From UBA1309 sp047605645 (GTDB taxonomy: Bacteria; Bacteroidota; Bacteroidia; Bacteroidales; Dysgonomonadaceae), in the NCBI GenBank assembly GCA_047605645.1, contig JASGFJ010000019.1, positions 25,540-89,539 of the forward strand: a stretch of 64,000 nucleotides of DNA, read 5' to 3'. Below are positions 1 to 7,936 of this stretch, piece by piece. The stretch's first letter is position 1, and each line of letters begins with the position of its first letter. The notes under the pieces were generated by a model. The model was not told the origin of the DNA, ran no database searches, and saw only the letters and a program-made list of their open reading frames with translations. A program made the translations under genes and the position numbers.

Positions 1-2035
1 TGATTTGAATCTGATAATCGAGTAAATCTTTTTTCAATAAAAAGAAAGTTCGGGACAGAAACCCAATGTAATCGCTTAATGCATTAAAAAGGATACTTAG
101 ATTTTCATCAATATATGAAACACCTCCAAAATAGCTCCATTTAGAGGAAAGATACAGATTCAGATTGTCTTTTTCTGTCTGAGTGAAGTGTTGTAACAGA
201 TGTGGATTTTCCAGGATAGTTTTTATTTCACTTTTCCATTTCTCTTCTATTGGTTCTATACGGCTAAAATTTAGCCTGATATTCTCAAAAGGCGTATTGA
301 CATTCACAAATTGGAGTTCGTTAGACAGTTGATAATAAAATTCATATCTTTTCTCATATCTCAAATCGTACTCCCAAAATACCTGATACATTTCTTTCAA
401 GATATTTTCGCTTCCCGCTATTCGTTCTTCTTTCCGGAAATAAGAAAATATGCGCATGTCATTTTTTTTCAATTCAGCATCAGTAGCTGCCAGCTCTTTC
501 TCCAGTTTTACAAGAAGCTGCTCACAATCTTTCTTATTATATCTTATCCCATCGTAATCAAAAGACTTGTAATTTATTTCGCCGCTAGCAATTTGCTTAA
601 GAGTAATGATATCATTTTTCAATGCAGCATTTTGATATGCCATATTCACCTGTTTATCCGAGAACAAATCATCAAATTCACAGTCCGGATTTGAGTTTTC
701 AGCCTCTATTATATCAAAAGGGACAATATTCTTCAGATTATAATATCCATTATACTTGACAGAAAAAGAATTTTCCTGATATTCGTTCTCAAACTGCGTT
801 CGAAAATCATCAAAAGGTATATTTGATACCGTTCCCTCATATTTCACTTGTTCAAAAAGGCTATCGGTAAGTATTTTCTGTATGCTTAGGCTATCGGTAA
901 AATAAGCAGAAGCAGGAGTATTATCGATTGCATCGGACAAAAAGCCGCTCTTTTCGAGTCTCTCTACCCGGTCTTCGATGCTGGGATGAGAAGACCATTG
1001 ATCCGTCAATACAAGTTTAGATTTATAAAAAGAAGTTTTATCCTGATCCGTTAAATCGGGGAAGCCATTTACAAGGCGTATCTGGTTCATTTGTGCCACA
1101 AAATTTAAAACAAACAGATGATCCCGAAATATATTTTCAGTTTTCTGATTTGCAGCGATTCTCTGATCATAGAACGAAAGCACCGAATTAAAAGTACTAT
1201 CGGCAAGAGAGAGCCGAAGCAGAGAATCTTTTAATGGTTTATATCCAGTTATTTGTGAAGCAATTTGGTCGGCATGAAATTCCATCTCTCGTGACAAGCC
1301 CATGTAATTTTTATTAACCACATTATACATCTTTCGGAGAATCCATTGGATACCTCCATTTATTTTTACTGCTACAGTGATAAAAATCTCAAAGAAACGA
1401 TTTGTTCCGGCCCATTTTGCGATCAGACGCTTGTAAGATTCATTATCAAAAAGCATATTATAAATTATATAGTTGACATTATAAACATAACTGCCAACCG
1501 CCATGCTTCGCTGCGAAAAATGCCCTAACTCGTGAGAGAGAATCGCTTTTAATTCGGACTTTGTAAGGCTGTTAACCAATCCCATACCTATTCGGAGATT
1601 TTTCCGAACCGGGAAAAACATACTCCAAAAACTCGAATCATAAAAAACAGCCGCATTTACATCAGAGGACAAATAGACTTTTTTAGGGAAACGGGTTGCT
1701 ACCTGAGTCACAATTTCATCAAGCAAGTCAAACAATTGAGGTTCATCCTGCCGTTTTATTTCATACAGATGAGTCCGATCTATTTGGGTCGAAGAAAAAA
1801 GAAATTTTAGTAAGAATACGAGAACAAGAACTCCCAGACTCGCTATTCCCACGCCGATAATCATTGTAAAAAACATAGGTTTTGCAATGATGATAAATCC
1901 GCCGGCAAAAAAACACAAGATGGTCAAAGCACAAGCCAACAACAAAATAAGCAGATAAACGGATATAAAAAGGATAATAGAAAAAACAGCTTGACTTGTC
2001 TTTTTCTTAAATTCGGAAGTTAGCTTCACATTCAT
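1..2035 (-). CDS. M48-family membrane zinc metallopeptidase (3' end outside window)
   Basis: The frame opens at ATG 2035 and stays open to the left edge, so about 678 residues are visible and the C-terminus is missing. The N-terminus is very hydrophobic, with two or three membrane segments between about residues 15 and 80. The zinc-protease signature HELGH is at residues 168-172. The third ligand motif EFHAD is at about 252-256, followed by DQWSSHPSIEDR, the distal motif typical of M48 (HtpX/Ste24-like) enzymes. The family degrades membrane or misfolded envelope proteins, with the active site facing the cytoplasm. The roughly 400 residues after the protease core are charged and look helical, and I recognise no domain in them. 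The protein is longer than typical HtpX (about 290 residues). The protease family is clear; the substrate is unknown. Confidence 0.88.
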   Translation of the reverse strand, partial: MNVKLTSEFKKKTSQAVFSIILFISVYLLILLLACALTILCFFAGGFIIIAKPMFFTMIIGVGIASLGVLVLVFLLKFLFSSTQIDRTHLYEIKRQDEPQLFDLLDEIVTQVATRFPKKVYLSSDVNAAVFYDSSFWSMFFPVRKNLRIGMGLVNSLTKSELKAILSHELGHFSQRSMAVGSYVYNVNYIIYNMLFDNESYKRLIAKWAGTNRFFEIFITVAVKINGGIQWILRKMYNVVNKNYMGLSREMEFHADQIASQITGYKPLKDSLLRLSLADSTFNSVLSFYDQRIAANQKTENIFRDHLFVLNFVAQMNQIRLVNGFPDLTDQDKTSFYKSKLVLTDQWSSHPSIEDRVERLEKSGFLSDAIDNTPASAYFTDSLSIQKILTDSLFEQVKYEGTVSNIPFDDFRTQFENEYQENSFSVKYNGYYNLKNIVPFDIIEAENSNPDCEFDDLFSDKQVNMAYQNAALKNDIITLKQIASGEINYKSFDYDGIRYNKKDCEQLLVKLEKELAATDAELKKNDMRIFSYFRKEERIAGSENILKEMYQVFWEYDLRYEKRYEFYYQLSNELQFVNVNTPFENIRLNFSRIEPIEEKWKSEIKTILENPHLLQHFTQTEKDNLNLYLSSKWSYFGGVSYIDENLSILFNALSDYIGFLSRTFFLLKKDLLDYQIQI

Positions 2036-2407
2036 AAAATACTAGTATATAAAAGATTAAACAATTATTTTTCACCGGGCGTACCCGATAAGCTTTCTTT
2101 AGGGTGGACTATTTGCATCTCGTTCTTCATGGTCGGGCAACATATCTATCTTCCCTTAAGTAGTTCTATTAAATCAGTTCAATGCTCTTCATTCTGCATA
2201 TTACTGATATTCAAACCACTGAATGTATATACTTACAACAAATGATAAGCACTTACTTAATAAAATAAAACAAAACTAAGAAAATGATCTCATATTTTCG
2301 TCTTATCACTCCTCTATTTTTCAGCGATCTCGTAAATTAAAAACATTATTAAAAACAGTTTTATCTTTTTTAATTCAATAAATAAAGTAAGTTCCATTTA
2401 TTGTAAA
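2036..2407. other. Intergenic region without a recognised gene
   Basis: This AT-rich stretch separates the divergently transcribed M48 protease and outer-membrane barrel genes. I saw no coding frame with sensible composition and no strong hairpin. Promoters for both genes must lie here or just to the right. Confidence 0.6.
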
Positions 2408-2415
2408 TACTTTTG
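2408..2415 (+). promoter_or_regulatory. Bacteroidetes -7 box (TACTTTTG) of the barrel gene
   Basis: TACTTTTG matches the Bacteroidota -7 consensus TAnnTTTG exactly. Transcription from here would start near 2422 and give a leader of about 145 nt that contains the conserved hairpin element at 2477-2540. The -33 box is not obvious. Confidence 0.45.
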
Positions 2416-2476
2416 GCAGGTGAATACAGACATAAAACGGGAACATATTGTTCACACCCTTAACAAAGACGAATTA

Positions 2477-2540
2477 TGAAACAAAGCCTGATTTTTATAA
2501 AACGACCTAAAACAATGATTAAAAAATCAGACGAGTTTAA
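2477..2540 (+). repeat. Conserved leader element, copy A
   Basis: This is one of five copies of a structured element of about 64 nt (others at 5409-5472, 27457-27515, 49260-49323 and 57392-57456). Read in the direction of the downstream gene it starts TGAAAC, has a GCCTGATTTTT arm, the conserved core AACAATGATT, a matching AAAAATCAG arm, and ends GTTT(C/A)A. It ends 28 nt before the ATG of the outer-membrane barrel gene. The last 20 nt of the spacer differ from copy E at only one position. Copies A and B are nearly identical through the inner part. Confidence 0.85.
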
Positions 2541-2568
2541 AATCACCCAACAGTAAAAATTAAATCGT

Positions 2569-3186
2569 ATGAAAAAAATCGTATTAGCAGCCACACTATT
2601 GATAAGTTTATTCGAATGTAAGGTGAATGCACAAAGTTATCCCCCGGAAATAGGAATCAAAGGCGGATTAAACATTTCTAATTACACGGGAAATTATTAT
2701 GGGGATAAAAGTGCAAAAGTCGGGTTTAATATCGGCTTAACCATCGATTATCAACTGGTTCCGGATCTTTATTTTATGAGTGGTTTGGAATATACCACGA
2801 AAGGAACGAATTTTAAAACACGTAACACCTATGAACAATATCGACAGAACATAGGCTATATCCAAATACCTATTCATTTAGGTTATAAATACGAGGTTGC
2901 CCCCGACACCCGTTTTGTGATCCATGCAGGTCCCTACATGGCTGTGGCGACAAATGGTTCCGATACAGGAAATGGATACAGTTACGATCTGTTTAACGAA
3001 CGCGATACTGAGAAAGAATATCAACCCAAGCGTTTTGATGCAGGATTAGGACTCGGCGCCGGACTTGAATTTGGAAAAATCGGTTTTGACCTGAGTTATG
3101 ACTTCGGACTCACCAACATTTACAGTCTTGGAGGTGACAATGCCCACACCATGAATGCCAGCCTGTCGGTCAACTACAAATTTTGA
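2569..3186 (+). CDS. Secreted outer-membrane beta-barrel protein (PorT/OMP_b-brl type)
   Basis: The 205-residue protein starts with a signal peptide (MKKIVLAATLLISLF..., probable cleavage after VNA before QSYP). The rest alternates hydrophobic and polar residues in short strands. It contains GIKGGLNISNY near the start and ends in aromatic Phe (VNYKF), as expected for an 8-10 strand outer-membrane barrel inserted by BamA. Such small barrels are common in Bacteroidota, and their individual functions are mostly unknown. The ATG at 2569 is fixed by the signal peptide and by the 28-nt spacing to the conserved leader element upstream. It appears monocistronic. Another barrel of similar size is at 31197. 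Confidence 0.85.
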   Translation: MKKIVLAATLLISLFECKVNAQSYPPEIGIKGGLNISNYTGNYYGDKSAKVGFNIGLTIDYQLVPDLYFMSGLEYTTKGTNFKTRNTYEQYRQNIGYIQIPIHLGYKYEVAPDTRFVIHAGPYMAVATNGSDTGNGYSYDLFNERDTEKEYQPKRFDAGLGLGAGLEFGKIGFDLSYDFGLTNIYSLGGDNAHTMNASLSVNYKF

Positions 3187-3466
3187 CCAGATCGGACTCA
3201 TTCCTTTCCATAAAAAAGAAATAAATTCAGACAGGTTCTTCAATAGAAGCTGTTAGGGTTTATTTCTTTTTACGTTTATATTGTCTTAACGTCTCCATCA
3301 TAAGCATGAATGAATTATACAATGCGCTTATCACTTGTTGTAATTAAAACGAACAGATACAAATTACAAAGAAAAATCAAAAGAACTGATTAATAAAATA
3401 TCCCAAATTAGTTTTCAGTCTTCTTTTTTTATATATTTGAAACTGAACAATTTAAATTTACATCCC

Positions 3467-3808
3467 ATGAAACGCTGGTTTATTCTTTCTACTTTGCTAG
3501 TAATTGTGGTCTCTGCCTCATTTTCCCAAAACAAATCTCCAAATGAAGGACAACGAAATAAATTGCCCGGACAATATAGATGGGAAGGCTATACACTTGA
3601 CTCGCTGAAATCGCTCCCCAGAGACTCATCCCAAGTTGCATCTGTCAAAAAATTTCGTTTACCACAGCTTCAGGACAGGCAACGTCAGCCTTTTATAAGC
3701 AGGATGCCTGTTTTCAAGCCAAGTAAAGAAGATTACAAGCTAATCATCGTAAAACCAGACAGCAGCGTCACTTATTCAATCCGAAACTTTTCATCGATGG
3801 ATAAATAA
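3467..3808 (+). CDS. Small secreted protein of unknown function
   Basis: I place the start at ATG 3467, because MKRWFILSTLLVIVVSASFSQ is a good signal peptide cleaved before QNKSPNE. A frame opening at TTG 3437 would add ten residues in front of it. The mature protein of about 93 residues is basic and Pro/Gln-rich (KFRLPQLQDRQRQPF) and ends at the stop 3806-3808, directly abutting the convergent TPR gene. I recognise no domain. It is likely periplasmic or surface-exposed, and is a hypothetical with a convincing export signal. Confidence 0.6.
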   Translation: MKRWFILSTLLVIVVSASFSQNKSPNEGQRNKLPGQYRWEGYTLDSLKSLPRDSSQVASVKKFRLPQLQDRQRQPFISRMPVFKPSKEDYKLIIVKPDSSVTYSIRNFSSMDK

Positions 3809-5143
3809 TCATTTAGATTTATTGTTTTTCTCCATATTGTCGATATATTTTTGAAGCAGGTCCAGTTGTTTGTAGTTACTTTCATATTCTACAGACTCTT
3901 CACCTCGACGTTCCTTTAGCTGTTCGGTATATTCTTTCAAATAAAGAGCATACTTCTTATAATACCCCAAAGCAGTCCTGGAGTCCTTAAGAGAATATTG
4001 ATACAATTCTGCCAGGTTTCGATCGACAGATGCTTTTTCTTTTGCATTGCCATAAGTCTGAGCTGTTTTAAAATCCCTGATAGCCGAATCAAAAGCTCTT
4101 AATCCTTTGTTTGCGATGGCCAAGCCCATATAGCCCTGATAAAGTATATTATCCGGCGGAATAACAATTTCAAGCAGTTTTGAATAATATAGAAGAGCTT
4201 CATCCAAATTATACAGATTATTGCAAACGGCTCCCAGGCTGCCTAATATCTGTACATCAGAAGAATCTTTCCGGTAAGCAAACTTCAGATTCTGATAAGC
4301 CGGCTCATCTTTTTGCATTGCATAGTAACACATCCCGAGTCCGCGGGTAACCACCAGCGAGGAATCTCCTTGCTGCTTACATTTCTCGTACAGTTGAGCA
4401 GCCTTCGGATAATTATTTGACAAATAAAGAGAAGAAGCATATAAACTATTGATTTGTGCATTGGTTGAATCTCTGGCCGTATATTCTGCACAAGATTCTA
4501 ACGCAATGTCCAATCGTTTAGCACGAATAGCCATTTTAACCAGGGCAGACAATATTTTTATATCGGAGGGCTGCGCAATCCATGCCTGCTTATAATAGTA
4601 TATTGCACTGTCTGCCTTATTCAGCTCTTCAAAACATTTGCCTAAAGGATAATATAAAGTACTCATCTGCCGACGAGCATATATATCCCTGTATTCGGTC
4701 AAAGCCTCCACATTCCGGTCAAGCAAATAAAACATTTCAGCTTTTTTTATTCGAAAGTAAATATTGCTGGTATCTGCTTCGGAAAGTCCGGTATAACAAC
4801 CAAGAGCATCTTTCCAGTTACTTTCGGCTTTATAAGTATCAGCTAATTCGGCCAGCAAAGTTTTATCGGCCGGCAAGGTTTCCTGCAATTGAAGCAGGAT
4901 TGCTCTGGCTTGAGGATAGTCGCCCAGAGCCTTGTAGCACAAAGCTTTTTCTTTTAAAACCTCAGGTTCAGGATGCTGCCGGGCGATCAGTTGCAAAGCT
5001 TGTTGGTATTTATATTCCTGAATAAGCAAACGAATATTCTTCAGATTATCGTTTTCTTTTGAAAACAAGAGACCCGTTGTCAAAAGGAAGGAGCAGACAA
5101 GCAGGAGTTTTTGCATCATTTTATATACGGGATTTTTTTTCAT
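3809..5143 (-). CDS. Secreted TPR-repeat protein
   Basis: The 444-residue protein starts with a signal peptide (MKKNPVYKMMQKLLLVCSFLLTTGLLFSKEN; the internal Met at MMQKLL is an alternative start). It is followed by about ten tetratricopeptide repeats between residues 35 and 400 (examples: AYFRIKKAEMFYLLDRNVEAL, YYPLGKCFEELNKADSAIYYYKQA). TPRs form helical scaffolds that bind peptides or proteins, here in the periplasm or on the outer membrane. The last 60 residues are charged and predicted helical (KEYTEQLKERRGEESVEYE). It is convergent with the small secreted protein at 3467. The partner is unknown. Confidence 0.82.
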   Translation of the reverse strand: MKKNPVYKMMQKLLLVCSFLLTTGLLFSKENDNLKNIRLLIQEYKYQQALQLIARQHPEPEVLKEKALCYKALGDYPQARAILLQLQETLPADKTLLAELADTYKAESNWKDALGCYTGLSEADTSNIYFRIKKAEMFYLLDRNVEALTEYRDIYARRQMSTLYYPLGKCFEELNKADSAIYYYKQAWIAQPSDIKILSALVKMAIRAKRLDIALESCAEYTARDSTNAQINSLYASSLYLSNNYPKAAQLYEKCKQQGDSSLVVTRGLGMCYYAMQKDEPAYQNLKFAYRKDSSDVQILGSLGAVCNNLYNLDEALLYYSKLLEIVIPPDNILYQGYMGLAIANKGLRAFDSAIRDFKTAQTYGNAKEKASVDRNLAELYQYSLKDSRTALGYYKKYALYLKEYTEQLKERRGEESVEYESNYKQLDLLQKYIDNMEKNNKSK

Positions 5144-5199
5144 AAGGAAATACGATTGTAAAGGTTATAAATGTACAAGTAAATGCCTTAATTCGTTCC

Positions 5200-5275
5200 A
5201 AGTATATATCTGTAATATTATGATAACAAGCAATATGCCGGATTATATACATGAAACTAATTTTACAGGACTACT
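5200..5275 (+). repeat. Second dispersed AT-rich repeat, copy 1
   Basis: The core 5240-5275 (GGATTATATACATGAAACTA then ATTTTACAGGACTACT) matches 47619-47654 at roughly 29 of 36 positions and 55172-55208 less closely. The AT-rich stretch to its left also aligns loosely (AAGTATATA / TAAGCATATAC). It lies 3' of leader element copy B and its three-codon frame. Confidence 0.45.
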
Positions 5276-5369
5276 GAATGATTAGTAGCAACAATCACAA
5301 ACGTAGCATTACAATATACATATATTATTTTGAATACGAATCTTATAATAACATGAACGAAAAAAGAGA

Positions 5370-5381
5370 TTAACTTTTCAT
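5370..5381 (-). pseudogene. Three-codon frame (ATG AAA AGT TAA) behind leader element B
   Basis: Exactly 27 nt after leader element B there is an ATG followed by AAA, AGT and a TAA stop. At the same place the other copies have the start codon of an exported protein gene, three of them opening ATG AAA. This looks like the remains of a lost gene, or a minimal upstream frame 236 nt ahead of the TPR gene. Confidence 0.4.
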
Positions 5382-5408
5382 ACTATTTATGTCGTCCTGC
5401 TGATGAAA

Positions 5409-5472
5409 TGAAACCCGCCTGATTTTTAAATCATTGTTTTAGGTCGTTTTATAAAAATCAGGCTTCGTTTCA
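5409..5472 (-). repeat. Conserved leader element, copy B
   Basis: This copy is almost identical to copy A through the TTTTATAAAACGACCTAAAA section. Its outer arms (TGAAACGAAGCCTGATTTTT and AAAAATCAGGCGGGTTTCA) are nearly complementary. It sits 265 nt from the TPR start but only 27 nt from the ATG at 5381, so its spacing fits the family only if that minimal frame is the relevant start. Confidence 0.85.
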
Positions 5473-5558
5473 GATTGGTATATAACTAAAAGGGTGTATC
5501 AAGAGAAGGATTAGTTCACTGGTATTCGGATGCTTAAAGCCATTTCCGGATACACCAT

Positions 5559-5596
5559 AAAAAAGGAGCATTTCGAGTAGAAGTGCATCCTTTTTT
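5559..5596 (-). terminator. Terminator hairpin behind the M56 gene
   Basis: AAAAAAGGAGCA at 5559-5570 pairs with TGCATCCTTTTTT at 5584-5596. The T run on either strand would let it work in both directions. It lies 156 nt after the stop of the BlaR1-like gene. Confidence 0.6.
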
Positions 5597-5751
5597 ATCA
5601 TTTTTTTCAATCCAAACCAAATTGGCAACATCTAATAAAACATTGTTTTATCTTTATAATATATTGATTTCAGGTTAAATATATTCGAGACAACACAAAC
5701 AATTTTTTATTAAAAGATTGAATTCTTTTAAATGAATTGCCGATAGAGTGA

Positions 5752-7284
5752 TTACTTCTTTAATGTAATAAGAACAACCCCTTCCTTGCCGTTGGCTCTA
5801 TCTCCATATTTTGCAATAGATGCTTGATCTTTTAGGACTGAAACAGATTCTATAGTTTCAGGTTTTAGGCCTTTAACATCCGTATCTGTCATTTCTTTAC
5901 CATCAACGAGAACCAATACTTTCGAAAAATCAGGCGTATTTGCCGAAGATTTTTTTTCATTATTGTCCAATTTGAATACAATAGGTAAAGTGAAGTAAAC
6001 AGATACAGCCTCTCCCTCATTATTACGTCCCGGTTTCCAGTCAGGCATGCTTTGAACAACGCGAACAGCCTCGTCATCTAAAGCTTTATTAAACCCTTTG
6101 ATTACTTCTACTTGAGAAATTTTCCCTGTCTTATGAACAACAAATTTCAACACAACACGCCCTTGAATACCTTTCTTAGCTTCTTCTGCCGGATATCTCA
6201 GATTTTTACTCAAATAATCAAATAGAGCATTATTTCCTCCGGGAAATTGAGGCATCTCCTTCGCTACTGTCACCGGAGAATCCGGATCCGTTATCGTTAT
6301 CGTTATTTGTTTTCCGGCTTTATCTTGAGCCGTATCCGTTTCATCCGGAATAGTTGTCACGGAATTGGGCATTGTGCTATTTTCGGCGGGACTTACCGCT
6401 GCCAGTTTCAGAGAAGAAGCCTGAGCTGCATTGCCGACAAGAAGCAATGCCATTGCCGGTACTGCCAATAAATATTTGACAGTTGCCAATGCTGATGTTT
6501 GTTTTTTGTTCATCATAGTAATTCGTTTTTTAAGTTGTGAAATATTGAAATAATTGTTTAAAGGAATTCTGTTGGTCACAGTTAATGTTTCAAGGAGTAA
6601 ATACTGGTATCGCTTCATCTCAATTCCATTTGACAAGACTCCACTGTCTGCCAGATACTCATGATTTACGCGAATCTCCCGGCGGATGAGCCACACCAAA
6701 GGGTTCCACCAAAACACAATGCATGCAATTTCTGAAAGGATCACGTCTATAGAATGCCATTGCGAAACATGAACCTGCTCATGCCGAATAATTTCGCTAC
6801 AAGCTGTTCTTTCCCAATCATCATTTCCTACAAATATCCATCGAAAAAAAGAAAATGGAGAAGATATTTCAGGAAGCAGAATATATACCCCATGCGCTTC
6901 AATCCGGGATATATTACTGTATTTCAAACGAAACACTTCGGAAATCTGAATCAGAAGACGGAGCAATAAGACAAATGAGACAATAATACTAAAAATCAAT
7001 ACCCAGCCCTTCCAGTCTATTGATATTGTTTCTGCGACCATAGTATGGGAAGAAGGAGATATAACTATTTCTGAAATCCAATAGGCCGGTATTTGCATTT
7101 TCTCATTCGATGAAAATGGCAGATTGATAGCTGGAAATATAGCTGAAAAGAAAATACAGAAAAGAAGATAGATTCTTTTTGTCTTAAAAAAAGTATCCTT
7201 GCGAAGAAAAAACCAATAAATACCAAATAGCAAAGCAGAAGCAATAGCTGTTTTCAAAAAGTAAGTCAATATTGCGTTTTCCAT
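5752..7284 (-). CDS. BlaR1/M56-family membrane peptidase with TonB C-terminal and plug-like domains
   Basis: The 510-residue protein has three hydrophobic segments in the first 115 residues and an M56 (BlaR1) zinc-protease motif HEQVH near residue 168, followed by VFWWNPLVWLIRREIRVNHEYLAD, which carries the downstream Glu/Asp ligands. A fourth membrane segment near 270 (ALATVKYLLAVPAMALLLVG) leads to a periplasmic TonB_C domain (about 340-435: PQFPGGNNALFDYLSKNLRYP...GRVVLKF). The last 55 residues (VLVDGKEMTDTDVKGLKPETIESVSVLKD) resemble the plug segment of TonB-dependent receptors. The BlaI-type repressor gene lies 12 nt upstream in the same operon. In known pairs the M56 protein inactivates the repressor on sensing an envelope signal. 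The signal here is unknown, and no beta-lactamase gene is adjacent. Confidence 0.9.
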   Translation of the reverse strand: MENAILTYFLKTAIASALLFGIYWFFLRKDTFFKTKRIYLLFCIFFSAIFPAINLPFSSNEKMQIPAYWISEIVISPSSHTMVAETISIDWKGWVLIFSIIVSFVLLLRLLIQISEVFRLKYSNISRIEAHGVYILLPEISSPFSFFRWIFVGNDDWERTACSEIIRHEQVHVSQWHSIDVILSEIACIVFWWNPLVWLIRREIRVNHEYLADSGVLSNGIEMKRYQYLLLETLTVTNRIPLNNYFNISQLKKRITMMNKKQTSALATVKYLLAVPAMALLLVGNAAQASSLKLAAVSPAENSTMPNSVTTIPDETDTAQDKAGKQITITITDPDSPVTVAKEMPQFPGGNNALFDYLSKNLRYPAEEAKKGIQGRVVLKFVVHKTGKISQVEVIKGFNKALDDEAVRVVQSMPDWKPGRNNEGEAVSVYFTLPIVFKLDNNEKKSSANTPDFSKVLVLVDGKEMTDTDVKGLKPETIESVSVLKDQASIAKYGDRANGKEGVVLITLKK

Positions 7285-7296
7285 AAGATATTAATT

Positions 7297-7665
7297 TTAG
7301 TTTTTTTTCTTACCGGTTTCTATCATATCGATAATATCTTTCAAATCATCCGAAGATAATTTCTCTTCCTTTACAAAAAACGATACCAGTTCTTTGTATG
7401 AATCTTCAAAATAGCTCTTCACGACCGACGACATAAACGTTCGCTTGTAGTCTTTCTCAGATATTTTGGGCGAAAAGACATTTACGTTTCCAAATTTTTT
7501 GGTATTCAAATATCCCTTTTGTTCTAAATTACGAAACACCGAAGCAACAGTCGTATAAGGAGGTCTCGGTTCTTCAAATTCATTCCAGACATCCTTCACC
7601 GCACACATCTTCAACTGCCAGACATAGCGCATTATCAATTCTTCCTGACCTGTCAATCTTTCCAT
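7297..7665 (-). CDS. BlaI/MecI/CopY-family transcriptional repressor
   Basis: This 122-residue winged-helix repressor carries the family signature LTGQEELIMRYVWQLKMCAVKDVWNEF and PPYTTVASVFRNLEQKGYL, the recognition helix. The C-terminal half (YKRTFMSSVVKSYFEDSYKELVSFF) is the dimerisation part. It is transcribed first in a two-gene operon with the M56 protease. Repressors of this family are normally released by protease-dependent cleavage and regulate their own operon. A candidate operator lies just upstream at 7682-7705. Length matches the family. Confidence 0.93.
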   Translation of the reverse strand: MERLTGQEELIMRYVWQLKMCAVKDVWNEFEEPRPPYTTVASVFRNLEQKGYLNTKKFGNVNVFSPKISEKDYKRTFMSSVVKSYFEDSYKELVSFFVKEEKLSSDDLKDIIDMIETGKKKN

Positions 7666-7681
7666 ATAGTCTTGATTTTAT

Positions 7682-7705
7682 TACTACTATTTTTTCGTAA
7701 AAGTA
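7682..7705 (-). promoter_or_regulatory. Candidate BlaI-type operator
   Basis: The sequence contains TACTATTTTTTCGTA (7685-7699), an interrupted dyad with TAC and GTA ends like MecI/BlaI operators, and it begins 17 nt before the repressor start. It is a visual match only. Confidence 0.35.
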
Positions 7706-7867
7706 TTTTATAAAAATAAAACAAGCAAATATTCAGAAATATTTCTACACCAGACACCCATAATTTAACATCTTATCACTCTTCTATCTAAAATTGATCC
7801 CAATTAATTTCCATCTTTGGAAAAGCCCGCGATGTTAAATTATCATAAATTAAGTCCAAATATCATT

Positions 7868-7883
7868 GTTTAATCGTTTAATT
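7868..7883 (+). promoter_or_regulatory. LacI-family operator, site 1 (autoregulatory)
   Basis: GTTTAATCGTTTAATT is a near-palindrome centred on CG, the usual LacI-family layout. It shares 14 of 16 bases with the reverse complement of the site at 8948-8963. It lies directly upstream of the -7 box of the regulator gene, where bound repressor would block the promoter. Confidence 0.7.
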
Positions 7884-7885
7884 AC

Positions 7886-7893
7886 TATATTTG
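7886..7893 (+). promoter_or_regulatory. -7 box (TATATTTG) of the LacI-family gene
   Basis: TATATTTG matches TAnnTTTG exactly, 43 nt before the ATG at 7937. A TTG at 7866-7868 is about 17 nt upstream and could be the -33 box. It overlaps the operator. Confidence 0.6.
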
Positions 7894-7936
7894 CGATAAC
7901 AAAATCAAATAAATCGAATTTTAATTCATTGCTGAC

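Noticed and set aside
311..694. Plus-strand frame of 127 codons
   Set aside because: It is antisense to the M48 protease, whose frame is open over the whole stretch and carries HELGH and EFHAD motifs.
1346..1528. Plus-strand frame of 60 codons
   Set aside because: Shadow of the protease gene around its HELGH motif; no recognisable product.
3437..3466. TTG start for the small secreted protein
   Set aside because: It puts ten polar residues in front of a good signal peptide that starts at ATG 3467.
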